Counted from the first letter of the stretch, positions 31,407 to 42,000 are shown. The stretch is DNA of 48,880 bases from Micromonospora acroterricola (GCF_003172955.1 NZ_QGKR01000197.1:1-48880), one strand, 5' to 3'. A program made the numbers and translations. Notes: generated by a model not told the origin, from the letters alone.

Positions 31407-31514
31407 CTAGTTCCGACGCGCCCTGCTAGCACAGCCGGCAATCTCGGTCGCCAGCGGGAGTCCATAAGCGGCCGACCAGCGGAGTTGGCCGAGGATCGCA
31501 CCGCACGGAGTCTC

Positions 31515-32285
31515 ATGAGTCAGCATCGTCACCCAGGCGCGCCCGGCAGCGCCGGTGCCGTACCAGCGCTCCCGGACCTGCCCGAGGCGACCGTCGCGCG
31601 TCTCCCGGAGTACCTGCGTGCGCTGCACAACCTCGCCGACGCCGGCCATGAGACGGTCTCCAGCGAGGGCCTGTCGGCGGCAGCCGGGGTCAACTCGGCG
31701 AAGCTCCGCAAGGACCTCTCCCACCTCGGCTCGTACGGCACCCGGGGCGTCGGCTACGACGTCGCGCTGCTGATCGAGCAGATCGAGTATGTGCTCGGGC
31801 TCACCCAGCGCAGGGCGGTCGCCCTGGTCGGCGTGGGTAATCTCGGTCACGCCCTGGCCGGCTACGACGGCTTCGCCAGCCGTGGCTTCCGGATCGCGGC
31901 ACTGCTCGACGCCGATCCCTCCCGGGTCGGCGAGGAGATCAACGGCCTGGTGGTCCGGCACGTCGACGAGCTGCCGGCGGTCGCCGTGGAGGAGTCCATC
32001 GCGATCGGCGTGATCGCCACACCCGCCGCCGCCGCCCAGCGGGTCGCCGACCAGCTGGTCGCGGTCGGCGTGACGAGCATCCTCAACTTCGCGCCGTGCG
32101 TACTCTCGGTTCCGGAGGGGGTCGACGTGCGCAAGGTCGACCTCGCCATCGAGCTGCAGATCCTGTCCTTCCACGAGCACCGCAAGGCATCGCTGACCGC
32201 GCTGCCCGCCACCGGCGGGTCCGCTCTCACCGCCCTGCCGGGCGGGCTCGCGGCCACCGACACCCAGGAGGCGATCGGCACGTGA
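31515..32285 (+). CDS. rex: redox-sensing transcriptional repressor Rex
   Basis: A 256-residue Rex protein. The N-terminal winged helix (about 18-85) includes LPEYLRALHNLADAGHETVS, VNSAKLRKDLSHLGSYG (recognition helix) and TRGVGYDV. The C-terminal Rossmann domain begins VALVGVGNLGHALAGY and binds NADH/NAD+. It represses respiratory and haem genes when NADH is low. The 15-20 extra residues at both ends are Pro/Ala-rich. ATG 31515 has GGAG about 5 bases upstream. The stop overlaps the hemA GTG, as in Streptomyces rex-hemACD. Confidence 0.96.
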   Translation: MSQHRHPGAPGSAGAVPALPDLPEATVARLPEYLRALHNLADAGHETVSSEGLSAAAGVNSAKLRKDLSHLGSYGTRGVGYDVALLIEQIEYVLGLTQRRAVALVGVGNLGHALAGYDGFASRGFRIAALLDADPSRVGEEINGLVVRHVDELPAVAVEESIAIGVIATPAAAAQRVADQLVAVGVTSILNFAPCVLSVPEGVDVRKVDLAIELQILSFHEHRKASLTALPATGGSALTALPGGLAATDTQEAIGT

Positions 32286-33679
32286 AACTGCTCGTCGTCG
32301 GCGCGTCCTACCGGACCGCCCCGGTCGCCACGCTGGAGCAGCTGGCCGTGCCTCCCGCCGACCTCACACGCACCCTCGACCGCCTGGTCGCGCAGCCGTA
32401 CGTCGCCGAGGCGGTGCTGGTCTCCACCTGCAACCGGGTGGAGGTCTACGCCGCCGTGTCCGGTTTCCACGGCGGGCTCGGCGACATCTGCGCCGTCCTG
32501 GCCGAGCAGGCCGGCAGCCCGCCGGCGGCGCTCGCCAGCCACCTCTACGTGCACTACGACGCCGCCGCGGTGGACCACGTCTTCCGGGTCGCCACCGGGC
32601 TGGACTCGATGGTGGTCGGCGAGGCGCAGATCCTCGGCCAGTTGCGTGACGCGTACCACTGGGCCACCGGGGCCGACTCGGCCGGCCGCCTGCTGCACGA
32701 GCTGATGCAGCAGGCGCTGCGGGTCGGCAAGCGGGCCCACGCCGAGACCGGCATCGACCGGGCCGGCCAGAGTGTCGTCACCGCCGCGCTGGAGCTGGCC
32801 GCCGGGCACCTCGACGGCGACCTCGCCGGCCGTCCGGCCCTGGTGGTCGGCGCGGGCGCGATGGGTTCGCTCGGGGTGGCCACGCTGTCCCGGCTGGGCG
32901 CCGGGCCGATCACCGTCACCAACCGGGGCGCCGACCGGGCCCTGCGGCTCGCCGAGTCGTACGGGGCGAACGCCGCGCCGATGGCCGAGCTGACCGACGT
33001 GCTTTCCACAGTGGACATCGTAGTGGCGGCCACCGCGTCCACCGAACCGGTCCTCAACCGGGCCGTGGTCGGCGCGGCGCTGGCCGAGCGGGACACCGCC
33101 CGGGGCCCGCTGGTCCTGCTCGACCTGGCCGTCCCGCGCGACGTCGAGGAGGGCGTCTCCGACCTCTCCGGCGTCGAGGTGATCGACATCGACCGCATGG
33201 CGGCGCTGCTCGCCGACGGTCCCGCCGCCGCGGACGCCGCCGCCGTCGAGCGGATCGTGCTCGGCGAGGTGGAGAGTTTCCTCTCCTGGCTGCGCGGCGC
33301 CGACGTGGCGCCCACCGTGGCCGCGCTGCGCGGCCGCGCCGACGACGTGGTCACCGCCGAGCTGCGCCGGCTGGCCCAGCGCCGCCCCGACCTCGGCGAC
33401 GACCTGCGGGCCGAGGTGGCCCGTACGGTGCACCGCGTGGTGCAGCGGCTGCTGCACCAACCCACCGTCAAGGTCCGCCAGCTCGCCGCCGAGCCCGGCG
33501 GTGACCAGTACGCCGCCCTGCTGCGCGAGCTGTTCGACCTCCAGGTGCCGCAGACGTCACCGGTGGACACCGTCCCCGACGTGGTGGCGCCCGACCTCGG
33601 CGCGGCGTTCGCCGGCACCGACCCGGTGCTCCGCCTGGACGCCACCGACCCGACCCCGCCCACCGGAGGTGCCCGATGA
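32282..33679 (+). CDS. hemA: glutamyl-tRNA reductase
   Basis: A 465-residue glutamyl-tRNA reductase, the first committed enzyme of C5-pathway tetrapyrrole synthesis, reducing glutamyl-tRNA to glutamate-1-semialdehyde with NADPH. The catalytic domain holds ASYRTAPVATLEQLA and nucleophile Cys50 in LVSTCNRVEVY. GEAQILGQLRDAY and the NADPH Rossmann segment ALVVGAGAMGSLG follow. A C-terminal dimerisation helix region (VERIVLGEVESFLSWL) is followed by a low-complexity tail of about 40 residues. GTG 32282 overlaps the rex stop and the ATGA end overlaps hemC, so the operon is tightly coupled. Confidence 0.96.
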   Translation: MKLLVVGASYRTAPVATLEQLAVPPADLTRTLDRLVAQPYVAEAVLVSTCNRVEVYAAVSGFHGGLGDICAVLAEQAGSPPAALASHLYVHYDAAAVDHVFRVATGLDSMVVGEAQILGQLRDAYHWATGADSAGRLLHELMQQALRVGKRAHAETGIDRAGQSVVTAALELAAGHLDGDLAGRPALVVGAGAMGSLGVATLSRLGAGPITVTNRGADRALRLAESYGANAAPMAELTDVLSTVDIVVAATASTEPVLNRAVVGAALAERDTARGPLVLLDLAVPRDVEEGVSDLSGVEVIDIDRMAALLADGPAAADAAAVERIVLGEVESFLSWLRGADVAPTVAALRGRADDVVTAELRRLAQRRPDLGDDLRAEVARTVHRVVQRLLHQPTVKVRQLAAEPGGDQYAALLRELFDLQVPQTSPVDTVPDVVAPDLGAAFAGTDPVLRLDATDPTPPTGGAR

Positions 33680-34644
33680 CCGCCCCGCTACGCCTCGGCA
33701 CCCGGGGCAGCGCCCTGGCGATGGCCCAGTCCGGTCAGGTCGCCGAGGCCTTGACCGCCGCCACCGGCCGCCCCGTCGAGCTGGTCGAGGTGATCACCGC
33801 TGGCGACCGCTCCAACGCGCCGGTGCACCGGCTCGGTGTGGGGGTGTTCGTCTCCGCGCTGCGCGACGCGCTGGCCGCCCGGACCATCGACTTCGCGGTG
33901 CACTCCTACAAGGATCTGCCCACGGCCGCCGCCGGCGGGCTGCACATCGCGGCGGTGCCCGCTCGGCAGGACCCGCGCGACGCGCTGATCGCTCGGGACG
34001 GCCGGACGCTCGCCGAACTGCCGCCCGGAGCCACCGTGGGCACCGGCGCGCTGCGCCGGATCGCCCAGTTGCACGCCCTCGGCCTGCAACTGGAGGTCAC
34101 CCCGATCCGCGGCAACGTCGACACCCGCCTGGCGCGGGTGCTCGGCCCCGAGGCCAACCTCGACGCCGTCGTCCTGGCCCGGGCCGGCCTGGCCCGACTC
34201 GGCCGGTCCGACGTGATCACCGAGACGCTGGACCCGATGCTGATGCTGCCCGCGCCCGCACAGGGCGCGCTGGCCGTGGAGTGCCGGGTCGACGACCAGG
34301 ACCTGGTCGAGCTGCTCGCGGTGCTCGACCACGCACCGTCGCGTGCCGCGGTCACCGCGGAACGCGCGTTTCTGGCCACCCTGGAGGCCGGGTGCAGCGC
34401 ACCCGTCGCCGCCTATGCCGAACTCGCCGAAGGCGAGACCGGCGATGAGATCTACCTGCGCGGGGCGGTGATCAGCCCGGACGGCACTCGTGACCTCCGG
34501 CTGTCCCGCACCGGAACGCCCGCCGACGCGGCGGAGATCGGTAAGGCACTCGCCGCCGAACTCCTCGACCTCGGCGCCGACTCGATCCTCGGCCACGAAG
34601 GACACACCGGCTCGGGGACCCAGCAATTTGGGAGCACAGAATGA
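33676..34644 (+). CDS. hemC: porphobilinogen deaminase (hydroxymethylbilane synthase)
   Basis: A 322-residue enzyme polymerising four porphobilinogens into hydroxymethylbilane. It begins LRLGTRGSALAMAQ. The catalytic Asp is in AVHSYKDLPT, and the dipyrromethane cofactor attaches to Cys240 in LEAGCSAPVAAY. The substrate-binding segment reads VGTGALRRIAQL, where many bacterial enzymes have VGTSSLRR, so the Ser-Ser pair is replaced by Gly-Ala. The rest of the fold is normal (ITPIRGNVDTRL-like TPIRGNVDTRLARVL). Both ends overlap neighbours through ATGA. Confidence 0.96.
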   Translation: MTAPLRLGTRGSALAMAQSGQVAEALTAATGRPVELVEVITAGDRSNAPVHRLGVGVFVSALRDALAARTIDFAVHSYKDLPTAAAGGLHIAAVPARQDPRDALIARDGRTLAELPPGATVGTGALRRIAQLHALGLQLEVTPIRGNVDTRLARVLGPEANLDAVVLARAGLARLGRSDVITETLDPMLMLPAPAQGALAVECRVDDQDLVELLAVLDHAPSRAAVTAERAFLATLEAGCSAPVAAYAELAEGETGDEIYLRGAVISPDGTRDLRLSRTGTPADAAEIGKALAAELLDLGADSILGHEGHTGSGTQQFGSTE

Positions 34645-36221
34645 CCCGCACCCGTAAGCCCGTCGGCCGTATCGCCTTCGTCGGGGCCGGCCCCGGCGAC
34701 CCGGGCCTGCTGACCCGCCGGGCGCACGACGCCCTGGTCGACGCCGACCAGGTGATCTACGACCGGGGAGTCCCCGAGTCGTTGCTCGCCGTCGTACGCG
34801 CCGAGGCCAGGGACGACGCCGAGTTCACGCCGGCCGAAGGCGCGCCGGGGGACGTGGCGAAGGTGCTGATCTCCGCCGCCCGTTCCGGGTTGAACGCGGT
34901 GCACCTGGTCGCCGGCGACCCGTTCGGCCACGACTCCGTGGTCAAGGAGGTGCAGGCGGTGGCCCGCACCGCCGCCCACTTCGAGGTGGTGCCGGGGGTC
35001 GGCCAGGCCGAGGGCGTGGCCACGTACGCGGGTGTCCCGCTGCCGGGTGTGCGTACCGCCGCCGACGTCGAGGACGTCAGCGTGCTGGACTTCGAGGCGC
35101 TGGCCGCGGCCGTCGGCCGGGGCTCGCTGGCGCTCGCGGTGGACGCCGGTGACCTCGCCGCCGTCCGGGACGGCCTGCTGGCCGCCGGGGTCGACGGCAC
35201 CACCGGCGTCGGGGTGACCGGCGACGGCACCGGCGAGACTCAATACACGACCACGTCGACCGTCGACAGCTTCGTGGCCGCCGCGCTCGGCTTCACCGGC
35301 CGCGTGGTGCTCACCGTCGGTGCGGGTGTGGGCCAGCGCGACAAGCTGAGCTGGTGGGAGAACCGCCCGCTGTACGGCTGGAAGGTGCTGGTGCCGCGGA
35401 CCAAGGAGCAGGCCGGCGCGATGAGCGCCCGACTGCGCGCGTACGGGGCGATTCCCTGTGAGGTGCCGACCATCGCGGTCGAGCCGCCGCGTACCCCGGC
35501 CCAGATGGAGCGGGCGGTCAAGGGCCTGGTCGACGGCCGGTACGCCTGGGTGATCTTCACCTCGGTGAACGCGGTCCGCGCGGTGTGGGAGAAGTTCGCC
35601 GAGCACGGCCTGGACGCCCGGCACTTCGGCGGCGTCAAGATCGCCTGTATCGGTGAGGCGACGGCCGACGCGGTCCGCGCGTTCGGTATCCAGCCGGAGC
35701 TGATCCCCGCCGGGGAGCAGTCCTCCGAGGGGCTGCTGGCCGAGTTCTCGCCGCACGACGAGATCCTCGACCCGGTGGGCCGGGTGCTGCTGCCGCGCGC
35801 CGACATCGCGACCGAGACGCTCGCCGCCGGGCTCACCGAGCGTGGCTGGGAGGTCGACGACGTGACCGCGTACCGGACGGTGCGCGCCGCGCCGCCGCCC
35901 GCCGAGATCCGGGACGCGATCAAGTCCGGCGGGTTCGACGCGGTGCTCTTCACCTCGTCCTCCACCGTGCGGAACCTGGTCGGCATCGCGGGGAAGCCGC
36001 ACGCGCGTACCGTTGTTGCCGTCATCGGGCCCAAGACGGCGGAGACCGCGACGGAGTTCGGCCTGCGCGTCGACGTCCAGCCGCCGCACGCCTCGGTGCC
36101 CGACCTGGTGGAGGCGCTCGCCGCCTACGCCGTCGAGCTGCGCGAGAAGCTCGCCGCCATGCCGGCGAAGCAGCGTCGCGGCTCGAAGGTGCAGGGGCCG
36201 ACCGCCCTCCGCTTCCGGTAG
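34641..36221 (+). CDS. hemD: fused uroporphyrinogen-III methyltransferase / uroporphyrinogen-III synthase
   Basis: A 526-residue fusion of the actinobacterial CysG/HemD type. The N-terminal half (about 1-250) is SUMT-like: [40 protein letters not shown] and [12 protein letters not shown], with several deviations from canonical SUMT motifs (GGDP becomes AGDP). The C-terminal half (about 265-505) is HemD, with [34 protein letters not shown] and [12 protein letters not shown]. It closes hydroxymethylbilane to uroporphyrinogen III and may methylate it toward sirohaem. The last 20 residues are basic. ATGA overlap with hemC; hemB follows after 20 bases. Confidence 0.94.
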   Translation: MTRTRKPVGRIAFVGAGPGDPGLLTRRAHDALVDADQVIYDRGVPESLLAVVRAEARDDAEFTPAEGAPGDVAKVLISAARSGLNAVHLVAGDPFGHDSVVKEVQAVARTAAHFEVVPGVGQAEGVATYAGVPLPGVRTAADVEDVSVLDFEALAAAVGRGSLALAVDAGDLAAVRDGLLAAGVDGTTGVGVTGDGTGETQYTTTSTVDSFVAAALGFTGRVVLTVGAGVGQRDKLSWWENRPLYGWKVLVPRTKEQAGAMSARLRAYGAIPCEVPTIAVEPPRTPAQMERAVKGLVDGRYAWVIFTSVNAVRAVWEKFAEHGLDARHFGGVKIACIGEATADAVRAFGIQPELIPAGEQSSEGLLAEFSPHDEILDPVGRVLLPRADIATETLAAGLTERGWEVDDVTAYRTVRAAPPPAEIRDAIKSGGFDAVLFTSSSTVRNLVGIAGKPHARTVVAVIGPKTAETATEFGLRVDVQPPHASVPDLVEALAAYAVELREKLAAMPAKQRRGSKVQGPTALRFR

Positions 36222-36241
36222 TCGTCCGAGGAGGGCCTCCC

Positions 36242-37225
36242 ATGTCGTACCCCGAGATCCGGCCCCGCCGGCTGCGCCGCACGCCGGCGATGCGCCGGCT
36301 GGTGTCCGAGACCCGGGTCGACCCGGCCGAGCTGGTCGTGCCGATGTTCGTCAAGGAGGGGCTGACCGAGCCCCGGGCCATCGCGTCGCTCCCGGGGGTG
36401 CTCCAGCACTCCCGGGACTCGCTGCGCAAGGCGGCGGTCGAGGCGGTCCAGGCCGGTGTCGGCGGGATCATGCTCTTCGGGGTACCGGAGCAGCGGGACC
36501 CGTCCGGGTCCGGCGGCATCGACCCGGACGGCATCCTGAACGTCGCCATCCGCGACGTGGTGGCCGAGGTGGGTGACGCCACCGTGGTGATGAGCGACCT
36601 GTGCCTGGACGAGTTCACCTCGCACGGGCACTGTGGGCTGCTCACCCCCGGCGGCGACGTCGACAACGACGCCACCCTGGAGGCGTACGCCGAGATGGCG
36701 GTGGCCCAGGCCGCCGCCGGGGTCCACATCGTCGGGCCGTCCGGGATGATGGACGGCCAGGTCGGCGTGGTACGCCGGGCGCTCGACGCGGCCGGGCACT
36801 CCGACGTGACGGTGCTGGCGTACGCCGTGAAGTACGCCTCGGCCTTCTACGGCCCGTTCCGGGAGGCCGTGGAGTCGGCGCTGGAGGGCGACCGGCGCAC
36901 CTACCAGCAGGACCCGGCCAACCTGCGTGAGTCGTTGCGCGAGGTGGCGCTGGACGTCGCCGAGGGCGCCGACATGGTGATGGTCAAGCCGGCACTGCCC
37001 TACCTCGACGTGGTGTCGGCGGTACGGGCCGCGGTGGACGTCCCGGTCGCCGCCTACCAGGTCTCCGGCGAGTACGCGATGGTCGAGGCGGCCGCCGCGA
37101 ACGGCTGGATCGACCGGGAGCGGGTGATGCTGGAGACGCTCACCTCGATCAAGCGGGCCGGCGCTCAGGTCATCCTCACCTACTGGGCGGTCGAGGCCGC
37201 CGGGCTGCTGCGCGAGCGGTACTGA
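36242..37225 (+). CDS. hemB: delta-aminolevulinic acid dehydratase (porphobilinogen synthase)
   Basis: A 327-residue enzyme condensing two aminolevulinates to porphobilinogen. The active-site lysines are Lys197 in [14 protein letters not shown] and the Schiff-base Lys249 in [11 protein letters not shown]. The metal-site segment is [14 protein letters not shown], in which one of the three Cys of zinc-type enzymes is Asp, so metal use may be mixed. [11 protein letters not shown] and the C-terminal [14 protein letters not shown] are typical. ATG 36242 has GAGGAGGG about 6 bases upstream. It is the last gene of the rex-hem transcript; a palindromic repeat (37257-37331) follows and may terminate it. 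Confidence 0.96.
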   Translation: MSYPEIRPRRLRRTPAMRRLVSETRVDPAELVVPMFVKEGLTEPRAIASLPGVLQHSRDSLRKAAVEAVQAGVGGIMLFGVPEQRDPSGSGGIDPDGILNVAIRDVVAEVGDATVVMSDLCLDEFTSHGHCGLLTPGGDVDNDATLEAYAEMAVAQAAAGVHIVGPSGMMDGQVGVVRRALDAAGHSDVTVLAYAVKYASAFYGPFREAVESALEGDRRTYQQDPANLRESLREVALDVAEGADMVMVKPALPYLDVVSAVRAAVDVPVAAYQVSGEYAMVEAAAANGWIDRERVMLETLTSIKRAGAQVILTYWAVEAAGLLRERY

Positions 37226-37256
37226 GTCGTCCCCTGCACTCGGGCCCCGGCGGCCC

Positions 37257-37331
37257 GATCGCGCTGAAACAAGGAAATAGTGGCCTCCTCCTCCCCAGGA
37301 GAGGCCACTATTTCCAGGATCGAGCGCGATC
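37257..37331. repeat. palindromic intergenic repeat, copy 1
   Basis: Outer arms GATCGCGCT (37257-37265) and 37323-37331, and inner arms GGAAATAGTGGCCTC (37273-37287) and 37301-37315, are perfectly complementary. The loop is 13 bases. The same architecture and near-identical arm sequences recur at 38941-39012. It lies between hemB and the convergent CU044_5270-like gene and could also act as a terminator. Confidence 0.8.
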
Positions 37332-37349
37332 ATCGCCGCGCCCTGACGA

Positions 37350-38279
37350 TCAGGGCAGCTGCCCCGGGCGGTCGACGATGGCCAGCTGGGTGACGGCGGT
37401 GCTTGTGTAGGGCGACTCCTTGCCATCCCGCACCACAAGACGGCGGGTGCCGAGGTAGGCGTAGGTCTCCCGGTCGAAGATCAGGTCGATGTGGGCGCCG
37501 ATCACGCCCGGCGTCCGCAGTGCCACCCCCCGCCGGCCGGCCGCGTCCCGAATCTCACCGGGCAACAGGGTGGCCCCGGGCACCTGGGCCATTGCCTGGA
37601 ACAGCGCGCCGAGCGACTGCGGCGGCACGTAGCCCTCGAGCATCCACATCCCGTCGGCGAAGATCGTCTGGGGGTCGTTCCTGAGGGCCTCCAGGTCCGC
37701 ACCTGCGGGCAGATCCAGGGGGATCGGGTGATCCAGCAGGTACTGCGCCATCTGCTCCGGCTCGGTGGGCAGGCCCTGGAAGTAGCCGGGCGGCGGGGAC
37801 AGGTCGGAGACGTCGTCGGTCCGCCACTCGTCCGGGCGGCTCTCCAGCCGTCGCCGCTGCTGCCAGGTGGGGTCGTCGCCGACCGGCACCCAGCGCTGGA
37901 GCCGCTCCTCGGTGTACGGGCCGGTATCCGGCCGATCCCGCCAGGTGAGTCGCAGTTCGATGAAGAGGAACTGGCCGGGGCGCGCCACGAGGTCGGGCTG
38001 CTGCCGGGCCGTCTCCGCGGCCTCGGTCAGGATCTCGGCCGCGCTCGCCGTCGGCGGCGCGTCGTCCACCGTCTGCACCACCAACCCGCCGATGGTCAGC
38101 AGGGCGACCAGCCCACCGACCCCGGCCAGGCGCCAGCCCGGCGCACGCCAACGCGGACCCCGTCGGGCTGCGCGGACGGGAGGCGCGGTCGGCGCCGGGT
38201 CGGAGGTTCGGTGGGAGACGTGGTCCCGCAGCTCGCCGAGGAGTCGTTCCTCGAAGTTGCCCAGTGGGGTGTGGGTCAT
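37350..38279 (-). CDS. CU044_5270 family membrane protein (sigma-associated)
   Basis: A 309-residue bitopic protein. The cytoplasmic N-terminus (about 1-52, with NFEERLLGELRDHVS) precedes one transmembrane helix (LAGVGGLVALLTIGGLVV). The extracytoplasmic part begins TASAAEILTEAAETARQQPD and contains QFLFIELRLTW, the look of the CU044_5270 family. These genes often follow SigE-like ECF genes, and an anti-sigma or sensory role is possible although no zinc anti-sigma motif is seen. ATG 38279 has GGAGGG 9 bases upstream and lies 17 bases after the sigma stop, so the two form an operon. Confidence 0.8.
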   Translation of the reverse strand: MTHTPLGNFEERLLGELRDHVSHRTSDPAPTAPPVRAARRGPRWRAPGWRLAGVGGLVALLTIGGLVVQTVDDAPPTASAAEILTEAAETARQQPDLVARPGQFLFIELRLTWRDRPDTGPYTEERLQRWVPVGDDPTWQQRRRLESRPDEWRTDDVSDLSPPPGYFQGLPTEPEQMAQYLLDHPIPLDLPAGADLEALRNDPQTIFADGMWMLEGYVPPQSLGALFQAMAQVPGATLLPGEIRDAAGRRGVALRTPGVIGAHIDLIFDRETYAYLGTRRLVVRDGKESPYTSTAVTQLAIVDRPGQLP

Positions 38280-38296
38280 GGCGATCATCCCTCCGA

Positions 38297-38866
38297 TCAG
38301 ACGAGTGCGGATTCGGACTGCGCGAGCGCGAGGCGTACCGCACGGCGGGCCCGGTGCACACGGACCCGGGCGGCGACCGGGGAGATGCCGAGTGCTTCGG
38401 CGGCGTCCGCCACGGACAGGCCGTCGACGGCGACAAGTTCCAACAGGGCGCGGGTGCGCTCCGGTAGGCCGCTCAGCGCCTGATAGGTGCGGCGGGCCAG
38501 CGACTCGGCGTCGATGCGTTCCTCGATCCGGGCGATGTCGTCGGCGTCGAGCAGTCGTCGTCCCGCTATACGACCGCTGACCCGCAGGAGTCGGGTCGCC
38601 CGCCGGTGTTCGGCCGCGATGACGTTGCGGGCCACGCCGAAGAGCCAGCCCAACTCGCTGCCCCGCTCCGGCCGGTAACCGGCTGCGGAGTCGATCACCG
38701 CGAGGAACACCTCGGCGGTGAGGTCGGCGGCGGTGTGGGGATCGTCGACGCGACGAGCGACGAACCGGCCGATCGTCTCGACGTGCCGCCGGTAGAACCG
38801 CTCGAACGCCTCGGGGTCCGCGCCGAGGGCCGCTAGGTCATCCCCGCCCGGGCTCGGGATAGTCAC
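38297..38866 (-). CDS. ECF-type RNA polymerase sigma factor
   Basis: A 189-residue sigma-70 family protein. Region 2 spans about 18-85: FERFYRRHVETIGRFVARRV, DLTAEVFLAVIDSA and LGWLFGVARNVIAAEHRR. Region 4 spans about 125-178: LSGLPERTRALLELVAVDGL, VADAAEALGISPVAARVRVH and RARRAVR. It recruits RNA polymerase to an unknown regulon. GTG 38866 has AGAGGA about 8 bases upstream. It is co-transcribed with the membrane protein gene, and the pair is bracketed by two copies of one palindromic repeat. Confidence 0.9.
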   Translation of the reverse strand: MTIPSPGGDDLAALGADPEAFERFYRRHVETIGRFVARRVDDPHTAADLTAEVFLAVIDSAAGYRPERGSELGWLFGVARNVIAAEHRRATRLLRVSGRIAGRRLLDADDIARIEERIDAESLARRTYQALSGLPERTRALLELVAVDGLSVADAAEALGISPVAARVRVHRARRAVRLALAQSESALV

Positions 38867-38940
38867 AGGCCGTCCTCTCGTTGGCCGTCCTTACACCCCT
38901 TCATTGGCTCGGCGGCGGCGCGGTGTTACGTCCCGGGCAA

Positions 38941-39012
38941 GATCATGCTGAAACACGGATGTAGTGGCCTCCTGGTCGGCGGAGGCCACTACATCCTGGG
39001 TCGAGCGCGATC
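38941..39012. repeat. palindromic intergenic repeat, copy 2
   Basis: Inner arms GGATGTAGTGGCCTCC (38957-38972) and 38981-38996 are perfectly complementary with an 8-base loop. Outer GATCATGCT (38941-38949) pairs imperfectly with AGCGCGATC (39004-39012). GCTGAAACA, TAGTGGCCTCCT and TCGAGCGCGATCA are shared with copy 1 at 37257. It lies between the sigma gene start and the nuclease gene end. Confidence 0.8.
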
Positions 39013-39034
39013 ACGCGCGGCTGAGCGGAAACCC

Positions 39035-42000
39035 TCAGTCGTCGTTGGTGATCGTTCCGGTCGCGAGTGGATCGGCCAGCCGCAGGCCGGGCACGCCGGC
39101 CACCAGCAGCGTCAGCTTCTCGTCCGCCTCCCGCTTGCGGTCACCGCGCACCGTCACCGGGAACGCCACCGACGTCTGCCCGGCGGCCAACACCTTGCAG
39201 CCGGCGTACGGGTCGAAGTCCGAGTTGGCCTGCGCCGTGAGGCCGACGGTGGCGGCGCAGAGCAGCACCGGCTGGGACAGCGGCCGGGACACGGTGGCGG
39301 TGACGGTGAGCTGCCGGGTGCCCTGATCGCCCTCGACGACCTTCGCATCAGCGACGGTCAGCGACGCCCGGGACCGGAACCGGGCTACCTGCGGGTCGTG
39401 GTCACTGGACCCCCGCGACCCGTCGCCGCTGAACTCGGCCGGCCAGTCGGCATTGATGTGCGCCGCCCGCACCTGCACCAGGTCGCCGTAGAGCGCGTCG
39501 TTGACGAACAGGTGGTCGAGCGTCTGCGCCTGCCCCTCGAAGCTGTACGAATAGGCGGCGCTCGGCACGTCCGCGACCAGGTTGTCCCACAGGTTGTGCA
39601 GGCCGGCCTCGTAGAGCGGGGCCAACTGGTCCGACGGGGTGGGCTGGCTGCCGGTGGCGATCGGGTCGTCCGGGCGGGGGAAGACGTTCAGGTCCCCGCC
39701 GTAGACCACCCGGGCGTTCGAGTCGGCCGCCTCGATCGCGGTGACGATCGCCGCGCCGTACGCCGCCTGCTCCCGCCGCTGCCCGACCCGGCTGTCCGGA
39801 CCGGAGGAGTAGTGGTTGCTGAGCGCGTACAGGGTGAACCGCTCGGACGAGCCGGGCGCCGCTGCCACGGTGAACCTGCCCAGCTGGGGAGCGCGGGTGA
39901 AGACGTTGTTGCCGTCCTTGCCGGTGGACGTGTCCACGTCCGCCGGCAGCACCGCGTTGAGCGCCTTCGGGTTCTGTACGTCGGCGTTGCCCGGCAGCCC
40001 CGGCGCCCGGTACTGGACGGTCGGCGCCGAGCCGAGCAGCGGGTCCGTGGCCGTCGCAGCGGCCAGCGAGAGCCGGTCGGTGCGGTAGAGGAACGCCGCG
40101 GTGATGCCGCGGGCGTCCGCGCCGGTCCGGTCGTACGCGGCCGCGTACGCCGGGCCGCCGGCCGCCGCCACCGCGAGCGCCAGCTCCTGGATGCTGTCCG
40201 GAGCGCCGTCGGCGTTGTCCGTGTCGCCGCAGGCCAACGTCGCCCCGGACACCGTGCAGATGTCCTGGTCCTCCGCCTCCTGCACCAGGATCAGGTCCGG
40301 CGCGTGCAGGTCCCTGGCGATCTGGTCGGCGAGCGAGGTCAGGTGCTCGCGGTAGTCCGCCTCGCTGGACGGCACGTAGTCGAAGGGCGGGCTGACCCCG
40401 GTGCAGCCGGCGTTACCGGCGAAGTCGCAGCCGTCGAACGGGTCGTCCCGGTAGTCGTACAGGTTCTCCACGTTGTAGGTGGCGACCGCCACCTCCTGCG
40501 ACCGGTCCGCCGGCTTCGGGGGGTTGTTCTTCGACGGGTCGGCCCCGGCGTCGAACTCCGCCCGCTCGACCTGGACGCCGTACTTCTCGAACGAGTAGTA
40601 GACGCCGCCCACCGCGTCGCCGCGCAGCGTGTCGAAGGTGTGCGCCGGCGGGAGCAGCGCCGTGCTGTCCCCGGCGGTGGCCTTCACACCCATGCTGCCG
40701 AGCAGCACCCGCTGGCCGTTGCCGTCGTCAAAGCGGCGGGTCGGGTCGTTGTCGAGCGGGTGGGAGTCCCGGAAGACCCGTCGGGCGTACGGGTCGGCGC
40801 GGTCCAGCAGCGGGTCGTCCCGGTCGACCACCCACAGCTCGGCGTCGGCCGTGGACGAGAAGACGTCCCGGCCGCTCACCGCACCGCTGCCGGCGCGGAC
40901 GCGCAGGCGGGCGCCCTCGTGCCGCTCCCAGAAGCGCTGCGCGTCGGTCAGCTCGGCCGGCGGCGCCGCGTCGGTCACCGCGACCGTGGTGTCCACGGCC
41001 AGGCCGGTCGCGATCCGCCGGACGAGCGAGGCGCCGGAGAGCTGGGTGAAGGTGAAGTACTCCGACACCCGGGCCCGGAGCACCACCTCGTCGCCGACCG
41101 TCGGCACGTAACCACCGATCAGCGAGGTGAAGGTGCCCATGAACACGAAGATGCCGTCGGAGCTGGTCGGGTCGCCGTCGGTGTCGCCGGTGCGGCTCTG
41201 CAGGAAGAACCCGTGCTGCTCCGCGCCGGCCGAGGTACGGGCCAGGGTGAGCTGGGTGATCACGCCCCGTACGTCGTACAGCGTGCTGCTGGTGCCGTTG
41301 CCGGTCGCCGGCGCGAGCGGTGACCGGTCGGCCGGGCCGGACTCGGCGTCGCTGGTCGGCCCCTGGACCTCGCCGACGGTCAGCTCCCGGGTCACCTGCA
41401 CGACCAGCGCGCAGCTGGCGGTGCCACCGTCCGCGTCGGTCGCGGTGACCGTGACGGTGTACGCCCCGGCGGCGAGATCGGCGCTCGCGCCGACCGTGGC
41501 GCGCGCGGTGCCACCCACCCCGTCAGCCGGGGTGAGCGCGGCGCGGGTGATCGAACCGGTGGCCGGGGTCGGGCTGACCGCGCTCACCGCGAGGTCGACG
41601 ATCGTGTCGTCGGTGTCGGTGGCGGTGACCTCGCGGGTCGCCGCCGTGCCCGCGGCGGTGACGAGCGGGCCGCCGCAGGTCAGCGTGGCCGGCGCGTCGA
41701 CCGGGCCGCCGCCGTCGACGGTGTGCGAGCCGAGCCCGTCGAAGGTGTCGACCGGGAAGCCGGCCCACTGCGCCGCCGGGTCGAAGGCGTCCGACGGATC
41801 GGTGTCACCGGCGGTCACGGTGGGCAGCCGGCGCAGGGTGTTGTCCGCGGTGCTGGTGGCGCCGGCGCCCCACTCGGTGCCCGGATCGACACCCACCTGA
41901 CCGATCGAGTCGAGCACCGTGGCGCCCCGGCGCAGCACGATCGCGTCGTCGCCGTTGAACAGACTCGCCCCGGTGGTCTGGTCGGCCTGCGCGAGGATGG

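Larger units (their letters stand above)
31147..31514. other. 368-base divergent region between the kinase and rex
   Basis: No gene is present. The kinase -10 (31158-31153, minus strand) lies at one end. At the other is the rex promoter with a Rex operator (31378-31406), leaving a 5' leader of about 100 bases before ATG 31515. An AT-richer patch at 31260-31390 surrounds the operator. Confidence 0.6.
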
